38,928 nucleotides of DNA from Paratrimastix pyriformis (GCA_027972325.1 JAPMOS010000258.1:1-38928); one strand, 5' to 3'. Positions 28,232 to 38,928 are shown, numbered from the stretch's first letter. The notes: generated by a model from the sequence alone, not told the origin. Numbers and translations are program-made.

Positions 28232-30977
28232 ATGAAGGGAGGACAGTTCAAACTGAACATCGTGTTGAAATGTCAGTTCACCAAAGAAGACAAGTCAATG
28301 TATGGACACTTTTCATCAGGCAGCATTCGAATTCTCGGTAAGAAAGACATTGAAGAAGGAATTGGGAATGCAGTGTCGAGAATCCAAGAGCTCGTGGACA
28401 ATTTTGTTAACAATGGAAGTGCATGGGTCCTAAAACGTATTGAGAATGTGTTTTGAATGTAGCCTCATACAAGCCAATGCGTGGAAGCAGTTACATTGAA
28501 TTACCAGAGGTATTGAACCAGAAGAAAGCATTGATAAATATTCAGAATGATGACAATGAGTGTTTTAAATGGAGTGTTTTAGCAACATTGCATCCAGTTG
28601 ATGTGCATCCGGAGAGAGTGAAGCAATACATGAAGTATGACAATGAGCTCGACTTTAAGGGCATTCATTTTCCAATGGAAATTGACAGGATACCACGATT
28701 TGAAGCTAAAAATAACATAGCCATCAATGTGATCGAGCATCATATCACAACAAAAAGGTTAAGAAGGAGAAGAAGACATCAGTTGTCTTCAATCCATTGT
28801 ATGTCTCACCAATTTGGAATACGGCTAAAACAGTAGTCAATATGCTACGTATAACAGAGCTCGATGAGAATATAGAGGTGATGAAAGGAGAAGGATGTGA
28901 GAAGACAGAAACCAACTCACATTATGTGTTGATTAAAGATTTGTCTCGTCTCTTAAGTTCAAGCCAGAACAGTCACAATGGAAAAAGTATTTTTGTCTGA
29001 ACTGTATGCATGGATTTTGGAATGAAAGCCTGTTGCAAAGGCATAAACCAGTGTGCTATGAGCATGAATGTTGTCAAGCATGGTTACCAATAGAAGAAGA
29101 TGCTCATGTCGAATTCAAGCATATATCAAAATCAGTGAAGCAACCTTTTGCGATTTATGCAGATTTCGAAGCACTCACAACACCAATTGATGATGATGAC
29201 GATGAGAAAAATAAAAGCAGCATATCAGCACCATAATGTGTGTTCATATGCATACAAAGTTGTCAGTAATTATCCAGAGTTTGAGAGACCAATACAATTG
29301 TATCGTGGTGAAGGAGCAGTTGAGCATTTCTTAAAATCCATCATCGAAGAGCGTAAAACGATACTGAAGATAGTCAAAAGGAACTGTGAGATGAACTTAT
29401 CGAAGGAACAACAAAAAGAGTTTGATAAAGCCACTGTGTGTCATATTTGTGGACGAGAGATTGAAGATGAATCAGATAAAGTGAGAGACCATGATCATAT
29501 TACGGGTGAATATCGAGGGCAGCACATAATGGATGTAACTTATTATTCAGTCTGAAGAATTACAAGGTACCAGTTTTCACAATCTAAAGGGTTATGATTC
29601 TCACCTCTTAATGCAAGAAATAGGGAACTTTAGTGAGAAAATTACATGCTTAGCATTGACTGAAGAGAAGTATCTGTCGTTCTCGATGGATGGAAATATA
29701 GAGTTCAAAGACAGTTTTGCATTCATGACAGAATCATTGGATAAATTATCAGAGAACTTAGGGAAGAACAACTACGATGATTTTATCAGAACAAAAGCAG
29801 ATTGGGAAGGAATCAGTGAAGAGAACCTGAAACTTTTATGCCAGAAGGGTGTTTATCCATATGACTATTTGAACACAATGGAGAAGTTCGATGAGACTGA
29901 ATTGCCACCAAAGGAAGCATTTTACAGTAAACTAAACGATAAAGCCATATCTGATGAAGATTATGCACATGCACAGACAGTATGGAACACATTTGAATGT
30001 GAAACGTTAGGTGATTATCATGACATATACCTTAAAACTGATGTGTTACTATTAGCAGATGTCTTCGAAAAGTTTCGTAGCATGTGTATAAAAATTACGG
30101 GCTCGATCCGGTATGTTACGTGTCATTACCAGCAATGTCATGGGATGCGGCACTGAAGCGTTCGAAGGTGGAGTTAGACTTATTTAATGACACACAAATG
30201 GACATGCATTTGTTTATTGAGAAGGGTATTCGAGGAGGGATTTCAATGATAACGAACAGATATTGTCAAGCCAACAACAAGTACATGAAGACATACAACA
30301 AAGAGGGCAAAACGGTGTACATTCTGTATCTCGATGCTAACAACCTTTACGGCAAAGCAATGAGTTATAGACTACCAACGACTGATTTTCAATGGGAAAA
30401 GAACGTAAGCAAGTTCACGAAGAGCAAGATAATGTCATTAGACAAGAATGGAGATAGAGGCTACATATTAGAAGTGGATTTATCATATCCAAAAGAACTA
30501 CATGACATGCACAATGATTATCCATTAGCACCATGCAAGAAGGTTGTAGAAGATGAAAAGTTATCTGAATACCAGAAGTTGTTGAAGACGAATTTAAGCC
30601 GAAAGCAGGCAAAAGTTGAGAAGTTGATTTGTGATTTTGAAGACAAGACTGATTATGTTGTGCATTATCGTGCACTCCAGCTATATTTGAGTTTAGGAAT
30701 GGAACTGAAAGCAGTCAAAAGAGTGATGAGTTTTAAACAAGATGATTGGTTAGAAGACTACATAGGATTCAATACCAACGAGCGTTCAAAAACAAAGAAT
30801 GAATTCGAGAAGGCACTATTCAAATTAGCCAACAATGCAGTCTTTGGAAAAACCATGCAGAACAATCGTTCTCACATCAACTTTACACTAACATCCAGTG
30901 AGGAGAAGGCACGTAAGCTCGTAGCCAAGCCAAATTATGAGAAGACAGTGATATTTGGAGCTATCCATCGTAAGACT
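28232..30977 (+). pseudogene. POLB: Polinton family-B DNA polymerase (protein-primed type), fossil, split by DIRS-B
   Basis: This region encodes the replicative polymerase. In order it shows the Polinton-type N-terminal block (NNGSAWVLKRIENV, then SYIELPEVL and CFKWSVLATLHP), an exonuclease Asp-Phe-Glu motif (FAIYADFEAL, about 29155), a Cys/His cluster (CHICGREI ... VRDHDHITGEYRG) usual in these polymerases, and a second exonuclease motif near 29590. Downstream come LKTDVLLLADVFEKF at about 30030, polymerase motif A (LYLDANNLYGKAMS, about 30328) and motif B (KLANNAVFGKTMQNN, about 30826). Similarity stops at the DIRS-B boundary, before motif C is reached. There are about half a dozen breaks besides the insertion, so the gene is long dead. 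Confidence 0.92.
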
Positions 30978-31569
30978 CAGGATAGCAGCCGACAGCCTCC
31001 GTCTTCGGCAGTCTAGGTGCTATATCTCCTTGTTCTTCATGATAAACACCACACAATGCAGAAAAGTCACAAGTCAAACCCAGGTGAAAGCACTTGGAAA
31101 CATCTCAAAAAGTGTCCTGTGAGAACCGGTCGATGGATTATGGGTCGACCGGTGGTCGATAGGGTTGGCCTGACCGAAAACCAACTCTAAATTAAAATCG
31201 TATGGTCACGACGGGCAGCGTGTCCAATACGCGTCCATAAATCACAACAAAAATCGGAGAGAGAGGTCAAAGGGAGCCAAGAACATCGGGCGAAAAGAAA
31301 AAATTTAACACGCATCGGAAGGGGTGAGATTCGGGGTTAACGGCCTGGAGATTCGGCAAACTCCGATCTCCGGAAAGTCCCGTTAAGGTAATTGCGGGCC
31401 AACGGTCCATGATCGAACCGTGAAGTGACCCTGATTTGGGCTCCGGAAGGGGTCCCAAGAGAGGGTAAAAAGCACGGATGTCGAAATCACAACAGAGCTG
31501 GAAAACAGGATCTGTTCCGCCCAATTCCCAGTACTTAAGGGGGCGCCCGGACCAGCACAGTGCCTTCGT
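30978..31569. repeat. Right terminal repeat of DIRS-B
   Basis: Bases 31007-31569 are the inverted counterpart of 38360-38928, with scattered differences. Shared words include GTCGACCGGTGGTCGATAGG, CGGGGTTAACGGCC and GTCCATGATCGAACCGTGAA. The outer 45 bases (30978-31022) recur exactly at 31758-31802. The left edge is the point where the polymerase sequence ends. Confidence 0.88.
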
Positions 31570-31757
31570 TTTGGAGTGGTGTTCTCCGTACGAGTCGCGG
31601 CAGAGGCGGCCGGTTGAAATGGCGTACAAACCCCGTCAGTAGCAGCAGGATGGGTGCGGGTGGGTCCAGCGCTCAAGGGAGGCCAGAAAAATTAAAACAG
31701 CATAAGAGGGTGGTTCTATTCCGACTTCGGCTGTCGACTCACTATCATCCATCGCAC
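31570..31757. other. Spacer between DIRS-B right repeat and ICR
   Basis: These 190 bases have no coding signal that I trust. The last part (about 31725-31757, CGGCTGTCGACTCACTATC) is a degraded look-alike of the reverse complement of the outer end, so it may form the first half of the ICR. Confidence 0.4.
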
Positions 31758-31802
31758 CAGGATAGCAGCCGACAGCCTCCGTCTTCGGCAGTCTAGGTGC
31801 TA
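31758..31802. repeat. ICR-like copy of the DIRS-B terminus
   Basis: A 45-base block identical to 30978-31022 begins CAGGATAGCAGCCGACAGCC and ends GTCTAGGTGCTA. Its place just inside the right terminal repeat is where DIRS elements carry the internal complementary region, which copies the termini. TAGCA/TGCTA and GCCGA/TCGGC pairs within it could form a hairpin. Confidence 0.75.
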
Positions 31803-33590
31803 CGTGTGTGTGTGTAAGGCACTATTCGACCTAAACAGCACGACATAATCGAACTGAGAAATAGTGAATGAAAACCGTTGGTCCGGCCGAAGCCGGTGGG
31901 TAAAATGCACCCCAGCGCTCCTCCAGGGAAGGTGCACAGGGGCATCGGGAGGAAGAGAGAGACTGAAACTCGCAAGCAGCATCAAACTCGCATACAAAAT
32001 GGAACAAAGAGGACATGACACAGAATGAGGGGCGGGGACCGAAGAACAGAAAAGAAAACGAAAGTTACTACGAGAAGCACTCGCGCCAGCCTGAGGGGGG
32101 CTACTGCCCATCCACCAGCACCGGAATGACCGGTAGCTCAATCCCGGATGGTCCCTCGATCCACCGTCCCCACACTGGCCTCTTCCCACACGATCCCGGC
32201 TGGGGACCAGGTCGGCGGCAACCACCCTGTAAACAGCAGCGTTGCCGGCGCCACGCCGGCAGCGGGATCAGGCGCGCCTTGGTGTCGGGCCATGGCAGGG
32301 CCAGACACAGACAAGGGGGGCACAACAACAGGGACAGTAGGGCAGGGGCACCCACTGCAGGGCGATCGACTTCTTGCCTGGCTCACCCCCTTCGCCGAGG
32401 CTGGGGCTGGGTGCGGGAGCTGCAGGCGGCTTGGCGACCACTGGGTCAGGAACCGGGGTGGACGGGCGGTAGGCGCCTGCCGATGCGCGGGTTCCCGAAG
32501 GGCCGGGACCGCAGGGGTGCACAGTGGTGACCTCAGTAAGGCTGGCAGCCCGTCCTCTTCTGGAGCCTGAGAGCGACTTCGGAGAAGGAGGGCTGCGTGA
32601 GGGTGGCGGACTCCACCCAATTGACGGGTGGGTGGTGATACATGATGTGTCGGCCGACACCCACTCATTGAGGTTGTGACGTGACGAATCAGACGGTTTC
32701 AAAGAGCGGTTGGATGAGCTGTGACCACCAAAACGCATACTCATTGGGAGCCTCGGACGATTCCGATGAGATACTCAAGTCCGATTGTCCAGCATACGTG
32801 ACAGAGCCAAGCACTTGATAAAAAGAAGTCAGTCATAGACGAAACGAGCATTTCTCGCTCGAGGCTGCCGAGCATTTCAACGATCGTCTCAGCAATGCTC
32901 GACGATCCGGCTGCTTTTGTGAACAGTGATACCCAAACAATTTCGCAAGCTCAGGAAGATCTTTGCAAGCACCTTGGTAAAATCGCTGTCCAGATCCGCT
33001 AGCGGAGATGCTTTTCGAGATGTCGCGGTTCAGGAAGCAGAAACGGATCATCATTGCGTTTAATTCGGCATGCATCATGACGGCTGTTGACGTCTCCATC
33101 AAGATCGTCATTTTCCGAGCAGATTTCCATCCAACGGGACGCTCGGATTTGAATTCAAAAGGACGCCAATGCCGGGGGGGCGCTATCACATGCAGAGAGA
33201 GAGTCGTGGGAGAAAAGCAAAAACAGAAAACCCACAGCAGCGCAGCATCTAGTCGGCTGGCCGCAGACAAAAAGGAAAAATGAAAATTCCCAGAAAGGCA
33301 TGCCAAACCAGCATCTAGTCGGCCGGCGGCAGCAGGAGAAACACAGAAAACATAAAACAGACAAATGAGGCCCGACGCGGCGCGGCAACTCAAAAGCACT
33401 CGCCGGCGGGCAGGTTGGACGAACTGAGCTCGTCGTTCTCGTCGTCATCAGACGGCCTGGCTCAGAGAGCGCTCCGGCGGCGGCGGCGCGGAGCAGAAGG
33501 CGCCCTGCTCGAGCGGCGGCGAGCAGGCGCAGCAGGCGTGCTCGTGGCATCGCCCGAAGGACTCGCCTCATCGGAAACGTCGTCGTCGCA
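31803..33590 (-). other. Long region between recombinase and ICR of DIRS-B, unassigned
   Basis: About 1.8 kb lies downstream of the recombinase on the element's coding strand. It starts with a short GT repeat (31804-31815). Pro/Arg-rich frames fill 32100-32670 and are probably not genes. From about 32640 to 33190 the sequence is less GC-rich than its surroundings. It holds a minus-strand stretch with natural-looking composition (MTILMETSTAVMMHAELNAM, CKDLPELAKLFGYHCSQKQP), possibly a captured exon. A CAGCATCTAGTCGGC word appears twice, at about 33244 and 33309. The function is unknown. Confidence 0.4.
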
Positions 33591-33592
33591 TA

Positions 33593-34640
33593 TCACAACG
33601 CGCTGGCGTGGCGGAGCGGCTGGGTGACGTGGCGTGGCCGCCGACAGCGAGCGACGAAGCAGGCGAGCCTGGCGGCAGGGCGGAGGCGGAGGCGCCGGAC
33701 GCACGGCCTGGACGAGATCCGTGGCGGCGAGCGGCGCGGCGGCGCCAGGGCACGGGCGGCGGCGGCGGCGGCGCCGGGGCGAACATCAGGTCGGTGAAGT
33801 TGCTGTCGACGCCCGTCTGCACGTAGTGCTGCGCAAACACTTTGGCCGAAGCCCAGCGGCCCAGGTGCAGGATCTTGTCGGCATGACCTCGCGCGCAATG
33901 GCCCAGTTGGCCCTGCCACGGCGGAAGCCGCGGGCCGAGAGGAGCGAGCGATCGCCCCGCCGGCGACGATGACCTCGTTGAGGATGTGGCTGATGGTGGC
34001 CGGCTTGACGCCCTCGTAGGGGCGGCGCAGCTGGATAACGACCCGCGACGGTCCGGGCGGGTCGGGGCGCATGGCGCGCGTGCGGCGGAGCCAGCACTGG
34101 TAGCAGCTCACCGGGTCGAGCAGCGCATCGGCGGCGCGCCAGATGGTGACGGAGGCGCCCTGGGCGGTGTAGTCGTTCTTGAAGCCCAGCAGGCAGACGA
34201 CCAGGCGATCGGCGGCCGGCGGCACGGCCACCTGCGCCACGGTGGGCAGGGTCACGTCCGAGGGCCGAAGCAGCGCCAGGAAGGCCAGCAGGGCGACCAG
34301 CTTGGCGCGGAGGCGCTCCAGCGGAAGCGCGTCGTTGGGGCCCCACCGGTGGAAGAGCTCCACCAGCAGGGTGGGCGGCACGGGCAGCCCTTCTGGACGG
34401 GCTGCGTGGTGCGGCGCAGACGGATGGCCTTGCGCAGGCGTCCGTATATGGTCTCGCGCCGGGGAAGGCACCCCAAGCGCGTCGTGAATCAGATTGACCA
34501 CAGTGGCGATGAGCGACAGAGTCGACCGGGCCGGCAGCTGGCCCGGGTAGCCTCGTCGGTGTAGTCGGCCAGCGCGCTCACGGGCATGGGCACCAGCGGG
34601 ATGCCCCGGCGGCGCAGAACCGTGCCAGGGCACGCAGCCG
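33593..34640 (-). pseudogene. DIRS-B tyrosine recombinase, fossil
   Basis: This is the integration enzyme of DIRS-B. Near 34330 the coding strand reads FHRWGPNDALPLERLRAKLV followed by LLAFLALLRPSDVTLPTVAQ, which resembles the helix bundle at the start of the catalytic domain with its first Arg (LLRPSDV). ILNEVIVAGGAIA lies near 33970. A tyrosine-bearing AQHYVQTGVDS string lies near 33820. The His-x-x-Arg box is not clear to me, so the catalytic set is only partly seen. The region carries breaks. It is downstream of RT and RNase H, as the family requires. Confidence 0.7.
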
Positions 34641-34699
34641 GTTGGTGAGGCTCTTCTCGGTGGTGGGCTTTACAGCAGCCGAGACAAGTAGCTGGCGAC

Positions 34700-35600
34700 C
34701 TTGGCGCTCCAATGGGCCGCCCGGCCGCCCAGAAATCCTGAAGGCGCAGACGCGCCAGCTGAGGTTCTTCGTCGGCTCCGAGTGGCCGGAAGCAGCCGGG
34801 CGGAAGGCCCGCGGGTCCTGCGGCAGGAGCACGGGCCAGTCCACCGTCAGGGCCAGCAGCAGGGCCACCAGGGCTGGCTCGGCCAGACCGGGGCCAGCAG
34901 GGTGCACTCCACGCCGGGCCCGGAGTGCTGCAGGTGGCGCAGGACGCGGTGGATCTGCGAAAAGGGGGTTGACCCAGCTGTTCTCGCCGGGCTCCCACCG
35001 GGCCGAAAACGTGTCGGCGCGCAGGGACTGCACATCGCGGTGGCGGCTCGTAGCGGGGCACCTGGCGCGTCGCGAAGGTGGCCATGCGGTCGATCGAGTG
35101 CGGGCCCCAGAGCCGGTCCAGCGAGCGGAACAGCGCCGGGTGGAGCATCCAGTCGCTGCGGTCGAAGTCCCGCGAGAGCTGGTCCGCCGTGGTATTCGTC
35201 ACGCCCGCCACGTGCTCGGCCTGCAGGGTAATCCCGTGGCGCGCTGCGAGGGCGTGGATGGCCCGGGCGATCCCGTCCAGGGCCTGGTTGAGGCGGCCGA
35301 ACCCGTTGAGGTGGGCCACCGTCGTCGCGTTGTCGACCTGGAAGAGCACCGTGCCCCGCCAGGCCGGCGTCGCGGCCCAGATGCGCAGGGCGTTGAGCAC
35401 GGCCATGCTCGCGCTGGTTGATGGGCGTCTCGCGCATGACGCCCGTCCAGGGGCCCTGGGCTGTCTCGTTGCGCTCCAGCCAGCAGGCCCCCAGCCGATG
35501 TCCGAGGCGTCCGTGGCGCAGGTCAGATCGGCCGGCGCCGGGAGCGGACAGGCCCCGTTCCAGCCCTCGAGGCCCTCCAGCCACCAGCGGAGGTCCCCCG
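34700..35600 (-). pseudogene. DIRS-B RNase H and following conserved domain
   Basis: LTCATDASDIGWGPAGW near 35510 gives the first catalytic Asp of RNase H. VLFQVDNATTVAHLNGFG near 35330 gives a later Asp. EHVAGVTNTTADQLSRDF near 35190 is the final motif. The domain is followed by the same DIRS block as in DIRS-A (FSARWEPGENSWVNPLF near 34990). It is continuous in context with the RT upstream. Some breaks are present, and the frames overlap as is usual in the family. Confidence 0.8.
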
Positions 35601-36560
35601 GGCCGGCTCGTCCAGCATCACGCAGCAGTGCCAGTTGGGGGCTGCTGCGACCACGCGGTAGACGTTGCGCAGGAGAAACTTGGCGGGCGCCACGGCCCGC
35701 GAGACGGACAGGCAGAGGCCCGCCACGGGCCACCCGGCGCACGTGGGGCCGCGAGCAGCGCAGCAGCCGGGCGATCTCGTGCCGGATGGTGCGCCGCTTC
35801 GGCGGGCACGCAGTAGCGCACCTGGGGAGCGGTCTCGACCTCGTACCCCAGGAACTGCTGCCGCGGGGCGGGCGAATGGCACTTCTCCAGCTTGAGGTTC
35901 ATGCCCGCCTGCTCCATCACGGCCACGAAGCGCGCCCACTCGCGATCGGCCTCGGCCGGCCGACTGGCCACGATGAAGTCGTCGATGTAGGAGAGCATCC
36001 GCAGGCCGCACGAGGGGCCCCGGAGGTACTCGCAGAGGGGCCTGAGAAACTTGGTAAAGGCCCACGGCGCACAGGAGAGGCCGAACGGGAGAACCGTGTA
36101 GACGTAGTAGCGGCCCCGCCAGGCGAATCCCAAGAGCTGCTGGTCGTCGGGGTGAATGCGCAGGTGATGGTAGCCCTCGGAGAGGTCCGCCGTCGAGATG
36201 TAGTCCCCGTCGCGCAGCAGGGGCGCCAGCGTGGTCAGGTCCTCCAGCTTGAAGGCCGGCGCCTGGACGAAGGAGTTGACGAAGCGCATGTCGATGCACA
36301 GCCTCAACTTGCCGTTCTTCTTGGGCGCGCACGTCAGCGGGGAGATGTTGTGCGGCGGCGCCTGGACGGGTCGGATCGCGCCCGTCTCGAGGAGGCGAGC
36401 CACCTCCTGGTCGACGAAGGAGGCGTGCTCGGGGTGCACGTAGTTGGGCAAATGGGAGCTGCACGGCTTGCAGAGGAGCGGGATGCGGAAGCCGTGCAGG
36501 AGCCAGTTGTGCACGGGGCGGGCAGTGGAAATGCTCCTCCCAGAAGGCCCGGAAGGGCGG
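35600..36560 (-). pseudogene. DIRS-B reverse transcriptase domain
   Basis: The polymerase domain begins near 36530 (HNWLLHGFRIPLLCKP). LRLCIDMRFVNSFVQAP is at about 36295. STADLSEGYHHLRIHPDD is at about 36190, VLPFGLSCAPWAFTKFL at about 36085, and the catalytic YIDDFIVAS at about 35978-35989. FLGYEVE is at about 35850. This is a clean DIRS-type palm with the variant YIDD box. Antisense frames here are long because of the GC content and should be ignored. Confidence 0.88.
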
Positions 36561-36699
36561 GAGGGAGGGACGCCCAGTGCTGAAGCGAGCTGGTGGTGGT
36601 GGTGGTGGTGGTGGAGATGCGGCCGGCCCGAGAGCGGGGGATGGTCGCACCGTGGCGGCGGCAGCGGGAGGGCGGCGGTGATGGTGGTGGAGAAGGCGG

Positions 36700-38356
36700 A
36701 CCCCGTTGCTGCCGCGGCGCGCGGGCTCTGCGCGCCGTTACTGCTCGCCGGCGCCGCCCGACTGCGCCTGCTGGCGCCCGCCGGCGGAGCCGTTGTTGCC
36801 GCCACCATTGTCGAAGCGGCGCCGCTGCGGGAAGCTGCTGGCGCTGGGCAAAGTCGTTGAACCGGTCGCCGCCTCGGCCAAACCCGCCGCCATAGCTGCG
36901 CCCGCCGAAGCCGCCGCGGCCACCCGACGAGCGGAAGTCGCGATCCCGGCCCCGCCCATGCGACGCCCGCCAGCCTGGCCGCCGCGTTGCTGCTGCTGCT
37001 GGCCGGGCAGGGCGCGCATGCCCTGAGCGAGGCGGATGGCGAAGTCGAGCTGCTGGAGGTTCTGGCCCGTGGCGACCTCGGGAGCGGTGCGGACATACTC
37101 GTACATGCGGGCCACGTCGGGGCAAGTGCTGTGTGCACCCAGGCGAGCCGCTTGCGGTCCACGATGGCGGAGGCAATGGAGCGAGCAAAGCAAGAGAGGG
37201 CGGCGCGCAAGTCCTCCTCGGTGCAGGGCAGGCGCGCCAGCCGCTCAAGGTTGAGCGATTCCCGGTGAAGGCGCTGGAGAAAGCGGAATTCAGCCCTGGA
37301 CTCGCGGGCAAGGCCCGTGACGGAGCCGAGCTGGGGAAAGTCGCTGGCACGGCAACGCCCCGGACAAATGCCCGGGCGCGCTCCAGTGCGAGCCTGTCAG
37401 AGGCCTCGCGGTCGCCAGGCTGCTGCTGCGGGTCGGCTGCGTGCCGGAGCTCATCCTCGTCGCCGGCGGCGGCAGCGTCGTCCTCGTCCGCAATTCGCCC
37501 TCGGCGCCGGCGGCATCATCGTCGCCGCTGGGCGGGTCGGCCTCCCCGGAAAGGGACCGGGAGCAAGCCCGGGCGAGCCGCCGGAAGGCTGCGGCGGCTG
37601 GGACTTGGTTGGACGGAACGTTGGTTGCAGTGGCCTGGTCGGGCCGAAAAACGAGAGCGGAGCAGGCTCATCCGCGGCCGGCACGGCGGCGGCACCACCG
37701 GCACCCGGGGCACCAGCAGCACCGCGGGCAGCAAGGCCGGCCTCCTGGGCGGGAGGCAAGGCCGCGGAGGCAGCAGCTGCGGCCACGAGCAAGGCCCGCT
37801 GCTGCTCGAGAAAGTCCCCAGCGAGGCCTCCATCACGCGCCGGATGTAGAGGTCGAGGCCTTCCTGGGGCTGGGGGTGATGGCAGAGTGAATCTGCAGGG
37901 CCGGGTGGGCACAGGGGCGCGGGGGCAGCGGGACGGTCCCTCGGGCCCGCTCTGGGCGGCACCGTCGTCGTCGAGGTCCTGGGATGGTAGCGGAGCGGTC
38001 GCGGTGGCCAGGCCGGACGCGGCCTGCGCGGCGGAAGCAGCCTTGTGGACAGCCGCAGCCGCCTGTAGGGCCTGCGCCGGGCTTGCCGGGCCACCGGGAG
38101 CCGCCCCGACACGCGGGCATCCGTAACCATCAGCCGGTCCAAGAAGGTCGAGCCCGGCCGCGAGTGCCCTTCCCGCCGAAACGGCACTCGAAGAGCCACT
38201 CGAAGAGCCGTTGGGGTCGGATTGGGTGTCCCAGGAGTTGGAACCTTGATGTTGATCTTGGGCATCGGAGGGTCTTGAAGTCGATGAGTAGAGGCCATTG
38301 GAGTAGAGTTTCGTTGTTGTTCGGTCGGTAGTCCTTGAAAAACGGGTGTTCACCAC
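36700..38356 (-). pseudogene. DIRS-B gag-like protein region
   Basis: The start near 38356 (MVNTRFSRTTDRTTTKLYSN) follows the left terminal repeat closely. The first half is a low-complexity Ala/Pro/Gly/Ser region. A conserved-looking helical part lies near 37100-37200 (LSCFARSIASAIVDRKRLAW). The C-terminal part near 36740-37000 is rich in Gln, Gly and Arg (GQQQQQRGGQAGGRRMGG), suggesting nucleic-acid binding in place of zinc knuckles. The frame changes at least once across the span, so the exact protein is uncertain. The Gly/Arg tail runs straight toward the RT. Confidence 0.6.
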
Positions 38357-38359
38357 GAA

Positions 38360-38928
38360 AACGAAGGCACTGTGCTGGTCCGGGGCGCCCCTTAAGTACT
38401 GGAATTGGGCGGGAAATTTCAGATCTCATTTTTCAACTTTTGCTCTGTTGTGATTTCGACATCCGTGCTTTTTACCCTCTTGGGACCCTTCCGGAGCCCA
38501 AATCGGGGTCACTTCACGGTTCGATCATGGACCGTTGGCCCGCAATTACCTTAACGGTTTTCGGAGATCGGAGATTTGCCGAATCTCGGGCCGTTAACCC
38601 CGAATCTCACCCCCTCCGGATGCGTGTTAAATTTTTCTTTCGCCCGATGTTCTTGGCTCCCTTTGACCTCTCTCCGATTTTGTTGTGATTTATGGACGCG
38701 TATTGACACGCTGCCCGTCGTGACCATACGATTTTAATTTTAGGATTGGTTTTTTTCGGTCGAACCAACCCTATCGACCACCGGTCGACCCATGTCCATC
38801 CTGACCGGTTCTCCACCCAGGACACTTTTTGAGATGTTTCCGTGCTTTCACCTGGGTTTGACTTGTGACTTTTCTGCATTGTGTGGTGTTTATCATGAAG
38901 AACAAGGAGATATAGCACCTAGACTGCC
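38360..38928. repeat. Left terminal repeat of DIRS-B (truncated by the window)
   Basis: This is the inverted counterpart of 31007-31569, and 38928 pairs with 31007. The last bases (AGCACCTAGACTGCC) are therefore about 30 short of the terminus if the ends are symmetric. Beyond it the Polinton polymerase gene should resume. Confidence 0.88.

Larger units (their letters stand above)
25649..30977. mobile_element. Polinton/Maverick fossil, replication-gene end (split by DIRS-B, continues beyond window)
   Basis: The element starts at AGTAGTTATAAAAGG, fitting a 5'-AG Polinton terminus, and carries TIR, a small ORF, integrase, a lysine-rich protein and the start of family-B DNA polymerase. The polymerase is then interrupted by DIRS-B, so the rest should resume beyond 38928. 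Its TIR matches that of the left Polinton in inverse orientation, so the two are one family. It is a fossil: the integrase and small genes look open, and the polymerase has roughly half a dozen breaks in addition to the insertion. Confidence 0.88.
30978..38928 (-). mobile_element. DIRS-B, DIRS-type retrotransposon inserted in the Polinton polymerase gene
   Basis: This very GC-rich element lies on the minus strand: left terminal repeat at the window's right edge, then gag, RT with RNase H, tyrosine recombinase, ICR, and right terminal repeat abutting the polymerase gene. It is unlike DIRS-A in sequence. It runs off the window by perhaps 30 bases, judged from the repeat pairing (38928 pairs with 31007). 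Long open stretches survive in every domain. Because DIRS genes normally overlap in different frames, the number of true breaks is uncertain, probably a few. It is the youngest layer in the window. Confidence 0.85.

Noticed and set aside
28232-30977. Introns as the explanation for the polymerase being spread over several frames
   Set aside because: I see no consistent splice borders, several pieces overlap or abut, and Polinton polymerases are normally a single uninterrupted gene. Decay is the simpler reading.
31741-31803. The inner 45-base copy as the end of a second, separate DIRS insertion
   Set aside because: Its position just inside the right terminal repeat is where the family carries an ICR, and no second set of element genes is attached to it.
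35078-36583. A 501-codon plus-strand frame, the longest on that strand in the right part
   Set aside because: It is antisense to the DIRS-B reverse transcriptase and RNase H, whose catalytic motifs are clear on the minus strand. Its length reflects GC-rich sequence with few stops.
1-38928. tRNA, rRNA or other structured RNA genes
   Set aside because: No cloverleaf-like or rRNA-like sequence was noticed on either strand. A covariance-model search was not possible here.

Overview
The window looks like nuclear DNA of a eukaryote, probably a protist. It is almost entirely mobile elements nested inside one another, with scraps of unrecognised and probably host sequence. Two compositions alternate. 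AT-rich blocks (about 1-9806 and 25649-30977) are Polinton/Maverick DNA. GC-rich blocks (9807-25648 and 30978-38928) hold DIRS-type tyrosine-recombinase retrotransposons, minisatellites and broken host-like sequence. I cannot name the host. I saw no rRNA, tRNA or CRISPR array and no sign of bacterial gene organisation.

Layout. (1) 1-9806 is the virion-gene end of a Polinton fossil: a probable penton protein, the major capsid protein, a packaging ATPase with an N-terminal zinc finger, three small proteins of unknown role, a long spike protein with an S74 self-cleaving chaperone domain, one unknown gene, and a terminal inverted repeat (TIR) of about 0.88 kb. (2) 9807-11471 is the right end of a DIRS element (DIRS-A copy 1), and the Polinton end lies inside its recombinase gene. 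(3) 11472-16331 holds broken host-like coding sequence (one piece weakly BTB/T1-like), several minisatellites, a solitary gag fragment of DIRS-A, and long purine-rich tracts. (4) 16332-23583 is DIRS-A copy 2, with both terminal repeats, gag, RT, RNase H, tyrosine recombinase and a readable internal complementary region. (5) 23584-25648 is GC-rich DNA with no gene I recognise. (6) 25649-30977 is the opposite end of a same-family Polinton: TIR, a 56-residue ORF, integrase, a lysine-rich protein and family-B DNA polymerase. (7) From 30978 to the window end the polymerase is split by a second, unrelated DIRS element (DIRS-B) on the minus strand.

The layers give a relative order. DIRS-A was present before the left Polinton arrived, and DIRS-B arrived after the right Polinton. 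The two Polinton pieces supply complementary halves of one gene set (virion on the left, replication and integration on the right), so they are best read as two same-orientation copies of one family separated by 15.8 kb. All elements are treated here as fossils. The polymerase and penton regions are the most decayed; the ATPase, integrase, most of the spike and the small genes look open.
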